A stretch of DNA of 64,000 nucleotides, taken from contig NZ_JAAVTO010000003.1 in the NCBI RefSeq assembly GCF_013185065.1, positions 37,713-101,712 of the forward strand. Direction: 5' to 3'. The notes under the pieces were generated by a model. That model saw only the letters and a program-made list of their open reading frames with translations, did no database searches and was not told where the DNA came from. The DNA comes from Adlercreutzia sp. ZJ473 (lineage in GTDB: Bacteria; Actinomycetota; Coriobacteriia; Coriobacteriales; Eggerthellaceae). Positions 1 through 6,881 of this stretch are shown in pieces; the first letter of the stretch is position 1, and the number at the start of each line of letters is the position of its first letter. Made by a program: the position numbers and the translations under genes.

Positions 1-2
1 TC

Positions 3-329
3 ATATCCTGCATCCGCCTTCCCGACTTCGTGTCTCCGGAAGACTTCGCCTGGGCTCGGGAGGAGGCCGCCCGCAAGAAGCAGATCGACCTTTCGAAAGT
101 GGAGCTCCTTGCCGTTGAGGAGGGATTATGCGTCCAGTGCATGCACATCGGCCCCTACGATGACGAGCCCGCCACCATAGAGCGCATGAACGCGTTCGCG
201 GCGGCAGGCGGATATGCGCCCGACTTCAGCGAGCGGCGTCAACACCACGAGATCTACCTCTCCGACCCGCGTCGCTGCGCACCCGAGCGCCTCAAGACCG
301 TCATCCGCCATCCTGTCCGCGCCGTCTGA
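3..329 (+). CDS. GyrI-like domain protein, C-terminal part (5' end outside window)
   Basis: The frame is open from the window edge, so the gene is 5'-truncated and 108 residues are visible. The fragment contains VQCMHIGPYDDEPATI followed by HHEIYLSDPRR and a final basic stretch. This is the usual C-terminal half of GyrI-like small-molecule-binding proteins (SbmC/AraC effector-binding fold). The family binds hydrophobic or cationic ligands or inhibits gyrase; which applies here cannot be told. A GTG at 30 could be taken as a start, but the residues before it (ISCIRLPDF) fit the family, so the start is upstream of the window. Followed by about 275 bases without a gene. Confidence 0.75.
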   Translation: MSCIRLPDFVSPEDFAWAREEAARKKQIDLSKVELLAVEEGLCVQCMHIGPYDDEPATIERMNAFAAAGGYAPDFSERRQHHEIYLSDPRRCAPERLKTVIRHPVRAV

Positions 330-604
330 GGCGGGAGGCGCAAACTCCAAGCTCCTTCGAGCAGGGCTGGCGCGCATCAGACGCGTCAACCGCTGGCGCC
401 TTCGGGGCAAGGGCGAACGCGCCTCGAGCGTGTCGACAATAGGCGCATCCCGAACGCACCAGCCGCAAGCACGCCACCTCCGCCCGCCAAGCGCGAGCCC
501 AGCCGCAGGCGCCTCGCGAAAACGTGAATTTTTCGGCAGCGTGCGCCTCGCAGCTCCCGCAATCCCGCATAATAAACGCTGTACGAACTGCGAAAGGGTA
601 TTTC

Positions 605-1714
605 ATGGGCAGATCAGGTGGCGGCGGGTTCGGTGGCGGATTCGGCGGAGGCGGGTTCTCGGGAGGGTTCTCGGGCGGCGGCCGGTCGTCGGGAGGGTTC
701 AGCGGCGGCTCGCACGATGGCTCGGGCGGACGGTCGGGCGGACCGCACGGCGGCTCGCATGGCGGGTTCGGCGGCTTCGGCGGGTTCTTCGGCCACGGCC
801 CCATCATCATCAACGCCCCGCGCACCAGCTACCACGGCGGCTCGGGCGGCAGCGGCGGCGCGGGCGGTCCCGGCAGCCCCGACCAGCCTCCCTACTCCAA
901 CAAGCCCGACGGCAACGGGCCGCAGAAGCCCCCGCGCAAGAGCGGCGGGCTCGGCACCGCGTTCGCCATCATAGCCGTCGTCGCGTTCGTCCTGTTCGCC
1001 TACGGCCTGCTCGGCGGCTCGGCGGGCTGCTCGTCGAGCGACGTCGCGGCCTCCACGGTCGAGCGCGAGGCGCTGCCCGCGGGCTCCGTCGTCGAGACGC
1101 CCTACTACACCGACCAGGACGGAGACTGGATAAGCAACTCGAGCACGCTCGAGCGCGGCATGCGCCAGTTCTACATGGACACCGGCGTGCAGCCCTACCT
1201 CTACATACTGCCGAACGGCACCACCACCTCGACCTCCGAGCTCAGCGACGCGGCCGAGAGGCTCTACGGCGAGCTGTTCGAAGACGAGGCGCACTTCCTG
1301 CTCGTGTTCTGCGACAACGGCAACGGCGGCTACAACTGCGGCTACACCATCGGCTCGCAGGCCAAGACCATCATGGACGCCGAGGCGCTCGACATCTTCG
1401 CCGACTACCTCGACCGCTACTACAACGACTACTCGCTGAGCGAGGACGAGATCTTCGCAAAGACCTACGAGGACACCGCCGCGCGCATCATGAGCGTGAC
1501 GCCCTCGCCCGTGGTGCCCGTCGCCGTGTGCGTCACCGTGCTGGCGGTGGCCGTCATCATAGCCATGGTGCTGAAGCGCCGCCGCGAGGCGAAGGAGCGC
1601 GAGCGCATCCGCCAGCAGGAGATCCTCAGCACGCCGCTCGAGATGTTCGGCGACACCGAGGTGGAGGAGCTCGCGAAGAAGTACGAGAGCGACCAGAAGG
1701 ACTCAAAGGACTAG
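605..1714 (+). CDS. Gly-rich membrane protein with TPM-like domain
   Basis: 369 residues from ATG 605. That start is preferred over the upstream in-frame ATG at 524 because a CATAAT -10-like element (about 568-573) and a purine-rich GAAAGGG lie between the two. Residues 1-125 are almost entirely Gly/Ser/Phe repeats (GGGFGGG type), then a membrane segment (about 130-150) ending in GGSAGC. A globular domain of about 150 residues (PYYTDQDGDWI... FLLVFCDNGNGGYN) resembles the TPM fold (YgcG/Psb32). A second membrane segment is followed by a charged Arg/Lys/Glu tail. Family members are membrane-repair or photosystem-repair proteins. It lies 88 bases before a pspA-like gene, suggesting a joint envelope-stress role. 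Exact function unknown. Confidence 0.6.
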   Translation: MGRSGGGGFGGGFGGGGFSGGFSGGGRSSGGFSGGSHDGSGGRSGGPHGGSHGGFGGFGGFFGHGPIIINAPRTSYHGGSGGSGGAGGPGSPDQPPYSNKPDGNGPQKPPRKSGGLGTAFAIIAVVAFVLFAYGLLGGSAGCSSSDVAASTVEREALPAGSVVETPYYTDQDGDWISNSSTLERGMRQFYMDTGVQPYLYILPNGTTTSTSELSDAAERLYGELFEDEAHFLLVFCDNGNGGYNCGYTIGSQAKTIMDAEALDIFADYLDRYYNDYSLSEDEIFAKTYEDTAARIMSVTPSPVVPVAVCVTVLAVAVIIAMVLKRRREAKERERIRQQEILSTPLEMFGDTEVEELAKKYESDQKDSKD

Positions 1715-1802
1715 GAAAAGGGAAGAGAAGCGGGGACCAATCTTCGCGACCTGCGAAGATGCAGATACAGAGGGCCTGCGGGCCAGACAGGAGAGCAACA
1801 CC

Positions 1803-2486
1803 ATGGGCAACATCCTCGATCGCTTCGCCAGCATCATCAAGGCGAACATCAACGACCTGCTGGACAGGGCCGAAGATCCCGAGAAGATGGTCGAGCAGTA
1901 CATGCGCGACCTGACCGAGAGCCTTGCTGAGGTCAAGGAGGCCACCGCCGGCGTCATGGCCGAGGAGGCGCGCTGCAAGCGGCTCGTCGACGACAACCAG
2001 GCCGACATCGACCGCTACGAGAGCCTCGCCCGCAAGGCGCTCGTAGCCGGCGAGGAAGGCGACGCGCGCACGTTCCTCGCGAAGAAGCAGGAGCTCGCGG
2101 GCCGCGCCGAGGGACTGAAGGCGGCCTTTGACGCCGCGCATGAGAACGCCGCGAAGATGCGCCAGATGCACGACAAGCTGGTGAGCGACATCGAGACGCT
2201 CAAGGCGCGCAAGGAGACCATCAAGGCGAAGGCCGCCGTCGCCAAGACGCAGCAGAAGGTGAACGAGATGACCGGCGCGAGCGACCGCGCCGAGGGCGCC
2301 ATCAGCGCGTTCAACCGCATGGAGGCCAAGGCCGACGAGATGCTCGACCGCGCCAACGCCATGGAGGAGCTCAACGCCGCGCCCGTCGACGAGGCCGCCG
2401 AGCTCGAGAAGAAGTACGCGGCAGCCGGGGCCAGCGCCGCCGTCGACGAGGACCTCGCCCGCCTGAAGCGGGAGATGGGCCTGTAG
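1803..2486 (+). CDS. pspA: PspA/IM30 family protein
   Basis: 227 residues, the usual length for PspA/IM30/Vipp1. The N-terminus (MGNILDRFASIIKANINDLL) is the amphipathic membrane-binding helix, followed by the conserved EDPEKMVEQYMRDL motif. The rest is long charged coiled coil with hardly any proline, ending with VDEDLARLKREMGL. PspA proteins polymerise on the inner face of the membrane and protect it when proton motive force or lipid packing is disturbed. RBS GGAGA lies about 8 bases before ATG. Probably co-transcribed with the TPM-like membrane protein upstream. No PspF or PspC partner is visible here. Confidence 0.88.
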   Translation: MGNILDRFASIIKANINDLLDRAEDPEKMVEQYMRDLTESLAEVKEATAGVMAEEARCKRLVDDNQADIDRYESLARKALVAGEEGDARTFLAKKQELAGRAEGLKAAFDAAHENAAKMRQMHDKLVSDIETLKARKETIKAKAAVAKTQQKVNEMTGASDRAEGAISAFNRMEAKADEMLDRANAMEELNAAPVDEAAELEKKYAAAGASAAVDEDLARLKREMGL

Positions 2487-2522
2487 AACGCGAGGCGCTC
2501 GGCGCCAATCGCCAGACGCGAA

Positions 2523-2575
2523 GGCGCCGGGCGCGAACGCGGACCGCAGAACGCGGGGCGCCGGGCGCGAACGCG
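2523..2575. repeat. Two 19-bp direct repeats
   Basis: A 19-base GC-rich unit (GGCGCCGGGCGCGAACGCG) occurs at 2523-2541 and again at 2557-2575, a 34-base period. Degraded versions (GCGCGAACGCAGAACGCG) continue to about 2602. The array lies just after pspA and before the terminator hairpin. Its function is not known; it may be a slipped-strand expansion. Confidence 0.7.
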
Positions 2576-2613
2576 AACCATCGAGCGCGAACGCAGAACG
2601 CGCCGAAGAACGA

Positions 2614-2641
2614 GGAAGGGGCCGCGCGAGCAGCCCCTTCC
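2614..2641. terminator. Hairpin between convergent pspA and uspA
   Basis: Perfect 9-bp stem GGAAGGGGC (2614-2622) with GCCCCTTCC (2633-2641) and a 10-base loop, located between two convergent genes. There is no clear T-run on either side, so it may act as a bidirectional, inefficient or Rho-assisted terminator. Confidence 0.55.
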
Positions 2642-2666
2642 CCACATTCAGCCCGTCGCCTCGCGC

Positions 2667-3137
2667 TTACTTCACGATGAGCACGGGCTTGTTCGTCTTG
2701 TGCAGCACCGAGTAGCACACGCTGCCGAGCATGCCGCGCACGGCGCCGAGGCCGCGATGCCCCATGACGATGCAGTCGTAGTCGCCCTCGTCCGCATACG
2801 CCGTGATGCTGTCGTGGGCCGAGCCGTTCACGATGGCGATGTCGATGCCCGCGAAGTCGCCCACGACGTCGGCGATGTCCTCGGAGACGCGCGCGGTGGC
2901 CTCGCGAGCCGCCTCCTCGCCCACGTCGGCGATGGCGTTCATGTCGAGCGAGTCGCCCAAGACGCCCGACATGCGGCTGGCGATCTTGAACGTCTCGGCG
3001 TTGTAGTCATGCCAGTCGACCACGTTGAGAACCGTGACCTGCGCTCCCGCGATGTCCTTGACCATCTCGATCGCCTCGGCCAGGGCATGGCGCGCCGGAT
3101 CGGACTTGTCGTAGGGAACCAGAACTTTCTTGTACAT
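2667..3137 (-). CDS. Universal stress protein, UspA family
   Basis: 156 residues, a single Usp domain. Start ATG 3137 follows GAGGAGGG by 7 bases; longer in-frame starts lack this. The protein begins MYKKVLVPYDKSDPARHAL and carries the ATP-binding signature GHRGLGAVRGMLGSVCYSVL near the C-terminus (G-2x-G-9x-G(S/T)), so the nucleotide-binding type is likely. Usp proteins accumulate under starvation or stress; the client is unknown. Monocistronic, convergent with pspA. Confidence 0.9.
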   Translation of the reverse strand: MYKKVLVPYDKSDPARHALAEAIEMVKDIAGAQVTVLNVVDWHDYNAETFKIASRMSGVLGDSLDMNAIADVGEEAAREATARVSEDIADVVGDFAGIDIAIVNGSAHDSITAYADEGDYDCIVMGHRGLGAVRGMLGSVCYSVLHKTNKPVLIVK

Positions 3138-3343
3138 AAGACCCTCCTCACGCATGTGGCCTTTGCGCCGCGCCGCGGGCAGCATCCCCCCGTGCGAGCC
3201 GCGGGCCGCGCTCCTTACCTTTCCTATCTTAGCGCATTATTCCGCAGGCAGGTAGCGATTCACGTGCGCAACCTCCTCGCACGCGCGGATCAGACAGACG
3301 TCGGGGCTCTCGTGAGCAGGCTGGCCATGGCACGTCGCCGCGG

Positions 3344-3778
3344 CTACTCCTCCAGAAGGCTGATCTCGTCTCCTTCGGAGATGACACCGCCGGATATCAC
3401 GCGGCAGAACACGCCCTCGCGCGGCATGATGCAGTCGCCCATCTTGTGGTAGATGGCGCAGTGCGCATGGCACTCCTTGCCGATCTGGGTGAGCTCGAGC
3501 ACCACGTCGCCCGAGACGAAGCGCGTGCCGATGGGCAGCGCCTTCAGGTCGAAGCCCTCCACGATGATGTTCTCGCCGAACGAGCCGTTCACCACGTCGG
3601 CGCCGCGCGCCTTGAACTCCTCGATCTTCTCGTACGACAGCAGGCTCACCTGGCGGTGCCACGCGCCCGCATGCGCGTCGCCGTCAATGCCCCATTCGGG
3701 CTTGAGCTCGACGGAAGGCTTCTCGGTTTTCTGGATTCCCTTGATGTCGCTCATGCAGACTGCTTTGACCACGCCCAT
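3344..3778 (-). CDS. MOSC domain-containing protein
   Basis: 144 residues forming one MOSC domain, with no MogA/MoaC fusion. Visible features are the GIDGDAHAG...RQVSLLS block, NGSFGENIIVEG, and the cysteine-rich ECHAHCAIYHKMGDCIMP followed by REGVFCRVI. These match stand-alone MOSC proteins (YiiM-like), which handle the molybdenum cofactor or a bound sulfur. Start ATG 3778 has GAGAAGGGTG upstream; the longer ORF would begin inside the leader. No moa or moe genes are adjacent in this window, so the substrate enzyme is unknown. Transcribed alone from the promoter at 3922-3949 with an unusually long leader. Confidence 0.85.
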   Translation of the reverse strand: MGVVKAVCMSDIKGIQKTEKPSVELKPEWGIDGDAHAGAWHRQVSLLSYEKIEEFKARGADVVNGSFGENIIVEGFDLKALPIGTRFVSGDVVLELTQIGKECHAHCAIYHKMGDCIMPREGVFCRVISGGVISEGDEISLLEE

Positions 3779-3921
3779 GGCATGCACCCTTCTCGTAGGC
3801 GATACGCCGCGCGCCACCCCGACGTACCCGGTGCAAGCCATATGTCCCCAGCTGCAAGCCGCAGCTGCAATCCCGCGCTTCGCTGCACGACGAGCGCGCG
3901 GGCCCCTCTCGGCGCGGGAAC

Positions 3922-3949
3922 ATTATAGCAAAGCGTGAATGATTCGCAA
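3922..3949 (-). promoter_or_regulatory. Sigma-70-type promoter for the MOSC gene
   Basis: Read on the minus strand: -35 TTGCGA (3944-3949), 16-base spacer, perfect -10 TATAAT (3922-3927). The start codon is at 3778, so the transcript would carry a leader of about 135 bases rich in inverted repeats (for example TGCAGCT/AGCTGCA around 3850-3876). The remainder of the 384-base gap 3842-4225 holds no gene that I can support. A promoter for the plus-strand fha operon must lie in its right half but is not convincing by eye. Confidence 0.65.
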
Positions 3950-4225
3950 CAGGAATAACCGAAATCCCGAGCACCTGGGTAATCCCAGCGCAAGCGCCCG
4001 GCGTGGACGCGCCCGGCCCCTCCCGACTGCCCCGGCCCGAGCACCTCCGAACTGGGATTATTTTCCCGCTGGGTATGGCGATTGCGTAAAGTATCGCGCC
4101 AAGGTGAAGCCTTCGGGGTGCGTTTATGGCATCATGGTACAGATTATTGCGTGTTTCGCAGCCTTCCGGGGCCGCGTTGACCATGAGAAGGGCCGCGCAA
4201 GGCGGCAAGCAGTCAAGGAGATGTC

Positions 4226-5134
4226 ATGGGCTTCCTTTCGAAGTTTGAGGGAAAGATGGAGGACACGGTGGAGGGTGCTGCCGAGAAGATGGGCGCGTCC
4301 CCCATCTCGCCGGTCCAGATCGCCAAGAAGGCCGAGAAGCAGATGCGCCGCAACAAGATGGTGGGCGCCGGCAAGCAGTACGCCCCCACGCTCTACACCA
4401 TCCTCGTGAGCCAAGACGACGACGCGCGCCTGTTCGGCTACTACCCCACCCTCGCAGGCGAGACGGAGACCTACCTGGCCGCGAAGGCCGCCGAGCACGG
4501 CCTGGTCATGGACGGCCAGCCGCTCGTGCGCTTCATCGCCGACGCCGACCTCAAGCACGGCAAGTTCGAGGTGATCGCCGAGATGGTGGCGGCGCCCCTG
4601 GTGGCTCAGCTGCGCCAGGAGGAGATGGAGCGCTACGGCATCGCCCCCGCTCCGCGCGCCGCCGGGCGCCCCGGGCAGCGTCCGATGCGGCGCGGCGCCC
4701 GCCCGATGCCCCAGCCCACCGCCCAACCCGACCCCTACGCGCCCCAGCCTGCGGCCGCGCCCGCCGAGTACGCCGGCGAGCCGCAGACCATGGTGTTCGG
4801 CCAGGAGGCTCCCGTCGAGGAAGCCGAGATGCCGCCCGCGCAGGACCTGCAGGCCTACCTCTACGACATCACCAACGACCGCGCCTTCACGCTCACGGGG
4901 CACCCCATGAGCATCGGCCGCGAGTCGCGCAACGACGTCGTCATCCCCGACATCAACGCCTCGCGCCGCCACGCCGAGATCCACATGGAGCCCACCGGCA
5001 CCTGGGTCCTCGCCGACCTGGGGTCCACCAACGGCACCTTCGTCAACGGCCGTCAGATCAAGTCGGTTCCCCTGCGTGACGCCGACCACCTCATCATCGG
5101 AACCACCGAACTCGAGTTCCAGCTGCTGCTCTAG
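4226..5134 (+). CDS. fhaA: FhaA-like protein (DUF3662 + FHA domain)
   Basis: 302 residues. N-terminal 120 residues (MGFLSKFEGKMEDTVEGAAEK... FEVIAEMVA) match the FhaA N-terminal domain DUF3662. A Pro/Ala/Gln-rich linker follows (about 145-195), then a C-terminal FHA domain with the phosphothreonine-binding loops IGRESRNDVV, SRRHAEI and GSTNGTFVNG. In Mycobacterium, FhaA binds phosphorylated partners such as the pseudokinase MviN and restrains peptidoglycan synthesis. First gene of a five-gene cell-wall signalling block (fhaA, fhaB, pstP, ftsW-pbp, pknB) and 50 bases from fhaB. RBS AAGGAG 5 bases before ATG. Confidence 0.9.
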   Translation: MGFLSKFEGKMEDTVEGAAEKMGASPISPVQIAKKAEKQMRRNKMVGAGKQYAPTLYTILVSQDDDARLFGYYPTLAGETETYLAAKAAEHGLVMDGQPLVRFIADADLKHGKFEVIAEMVAAPLVAQLRQEEMERYGIAPAPRAAGRPGQRPMRRGARPMPQPTAQPDPYAPQPAAAPAEYAGEPQTMVFGQEAPVEEAEMPPAQDLQAYLYDITNDRAFTLTGHPMSIGRESRNDVVIPDINASRRHAEIHMEPTGTWVLADLGSTNGTFVNGRQIKSVPLRDADHLIIGTTELEFQLLL

Positions 5135-5184
5135 CCGCGCCGCAAGCCAAGCCGAGCTCACGCCGAGAAAGGCCGGAACCCACC

Positions 5185-5598
5185 GTGATCGATGTCGTCC
5201 TGCTCATAGCGCGCCTCCTGTTCGTCGCGCTGCTGTACCTGTTCCTGTTCGCCATCATGCGCACGGGAATCGGGCAGGTGCGCGGAACCCGCAAGAAGGA
5301 GCGCACCTGGAACCTGTCCGTCGAGCGCGGCCCCAAGGAGCTGCGCGGCGTGTCCATCGCCGTGCACGGTCCCGTCATCGTGGGACGCTCGCCGGGAGCT
5401 GACATCGTGGTCGGCGCCGGGTACGTGTCCGGGCGCCACGCGCGCTTCCAGCTCATGGGCCAGAACCTCTTCGTGGAGGACCTCGGCTCGACCAACGGGA
5501 CGTCCGTGAACGGCCAGTTCATCACCGCGCCCTGCGCCTTGCGTGACAAGGACGTGGTCAACGTGGGCGACGTCGCCATCCGCGTGAGGTACGCCTGA
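5185..5598 (+). CDS. fhaB: FhaB-like membrane-anchored FHA protein
   Basis: 137 residues with GTG start 5185. One N-terminal membrane helix (residues about 3-25) is followed by a basic segment and a complete FHA domain: VGRSPGADIV, SGRHARFQL, GSTNGTSVNG. It equals actinobacterial FhaB (FipA), which docks at the division site after phosphorylation by PknA/PknB. Its stop codon shares one base with the ATG of the phosphatase gene (TGATG), indicating translational coupling. Confidence 0.9.
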   Translation: MIDVVLLIARLLFVALLYLFLFAIMRTGIGQVRGTRKKERTWNLSVERGPKELRGVSIAVHGPVIVGRSPGADIVVGAGYVSGRHARFQLMGQNLFVEDLGSTNGTSVNGQFITAPCALRDKDVVNVGDVAIRVRYA

Positions 5599-6881
5599 TG
5601 TCGCGCAGGGCGCGCAAGGGAAGCGCCGCCTTCGGCAGCCGCACCGACGTGGGCTGCGTGCGCGAGCACAACGAGGACAGCCTGGTCGTCGCCCCGCCGC
5701 TGTACGTGGTGTGCGACGGCATGGGCGGACACGCCGCCGGCGAGGTGGCCTCCGAGATCGCCGTCGACGTGATCGCGAAGCGCGCGCCGGCCTACCCCGA
5801 CGCCACCGCGCTCGGCCAGGCCGTCGAGGAGGCGAACCTCGCCGTCATCCGCGGCGCGCAGGAGGGCGTCGGGCGCGCCGGCATGGGATGCACCTGCACG
5901 GCGGCCATGCTCGAGAACGAGCGCCTCGTCATCGCGCAGGTGGGCGACTCGCGCGCCTACCTTCTGCACCAGGGCCGCCTGCAGCAGCTCACGCGCGACC
6001 ACAGCTTCGTGGCCGACCTCGTGGAGTCGGGGCAGATCACCCCGGCCGAGGCGCGCGTCCACCCGCAGCGCTCGGTCATCACGCGCGCGCTCGGCAGCGA
6101 CCCGCGCACCCAGCCCGACCTCTTCGAGATCAACGTGGAGACGGGCGACCGCCTGCTCCTGTGCTCGGACGGCCTGAGCTCCATGATCGAGGACGACGAG
6201 ATCGAAGACGTCCTCAACCGCACCGCCGACCCGCAGCTCGCCGCATCGCAGCTGGTCAACGCCGCGATCGCCGCGGGCGGCTGCGACAACGTCACCGTGA
6301 TCGTGGTCAACGTCACGGGGTTCGCCGAGGTGCGCCGCAAGAAGGTGGCGCGCAAGACGAAGGTCACCGCCGCGCTCCTCGTGGTGCTTCTGGCCGCCAT
6401 CCTCGGCGGCGCGGCCTACGCGTTCAACTTCTGGACCTCCAACGCGGCCTACCTCGCCGAGCAAGACGGGAAGGTGGCCATCTACCAGGGCGTTCCCGGA
6501 ACCATCTTGGGGATGAGCTTCTCGGAGCTCGTCGAGGTGACCGACGTGCCCGTCGACGAGCTGCAGCCGGGCGCGGCCAACCGCATCAAGGACGAGGGCC
6601 TGCGCACCGACTCGCTCGAGGACGCCCAAGAGCTCGTCGAGAGCTACCGCGCCGACATCAAGGCGCGCGAGGACCAGGAGAAGGAGGCGGCGGCTGCCGC
6701 CAGCAGCGCGCGGGCAGCTGCGAGCTCGAGCAGCAGCACGGCCGCGAGCGCGAACGGCGGCGCGGGCGCGCAGGGCGCCGCCAACCCGGCGGGCGCGAGC
6801 GCGCAGGGCGCGCCAAGCCCCGCGAGCTCCGCCTCAGCAGCCGCCAACCCCGTCCCCGCCGCGAGCGGTGATGCCGCGTGA
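5598..6881 (+). CDS. pstP: PP2C-family Ser/Thr phosphatase (PstP-like)
   Basis: 427 residues. Residues 1-240 are a PPM/PP2C catalytic domain: REHNEDSL, CDGMGGHAAGE (metal-binding Asp/Gly), VGDSRAYLL, LCSDGLSSM and GGCDNVTVIVV. A membrane helix follows (about 255-278), then an extracytoplasmic region and an Ala/Ser/Gly-rich low-complexity tail of about 75 residues. It should dephosphorylate PknB and its substrates. Start overlaps fhaB by one base; stop overlaps the next start (GTGA), so the three genes are coupled. The Ala/Ser tail is longer than in mycobacterial PstP. Confidence 0.93.
   Translation: MSRRARKGSAAFGSRTDVGCVREHNEDSLVVAPPLYVVCDGMGGHAAGEVASEIAVDVIAKRAPAYPDATALGQAVEEANLAVIRGAQEGVGRAGMGCTCTAAMLENERLVIAQVGDSRAYLLHQGRLQQLTRDHSFVADLVESGQITPAEARVHPQRSVITRALGSDPRTQPDLFEINVETGDRLLLCSDGLSSMIEDDEIEDVLNRTADPQLAASQLVNAAIAAGGCDNVTVIVVNVTGFAEVRRKKVARKTKVTAALLVVLLAAILGGAAYAFNFWTSNAAYLAEQDGKVAIYQGVPGTILGMSFSELVEVTDVPVDELQPGAANRIKDEGLRTDSLEDAQELVESYRADIKAREDQEKEAAAAASSARAAASSSSSTAASANGGAGAQGAANPAGASAQGAPSPASSASAAANPVPAASGDAA

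Noticed and set aside
214..1914. 566-codon plus-strand open frame over the TPM-like and pspA genes
   Set aside because: Arg/His/Pro-rich shadow translation of GC-rich genes in another frame; no domain, no RBS.
3779..3915. Molybdenum-cofactor riboswitch before the MOSC gene
   Set aside because: Leader is structured but the conserved Moco core could not be matched by eye; kept only as a low-interest observation.
3684..4208. Minus-strand frame upstream of the MOSC gene
   Set aside because: Runs through the promoter and leader; no recognisable domain.
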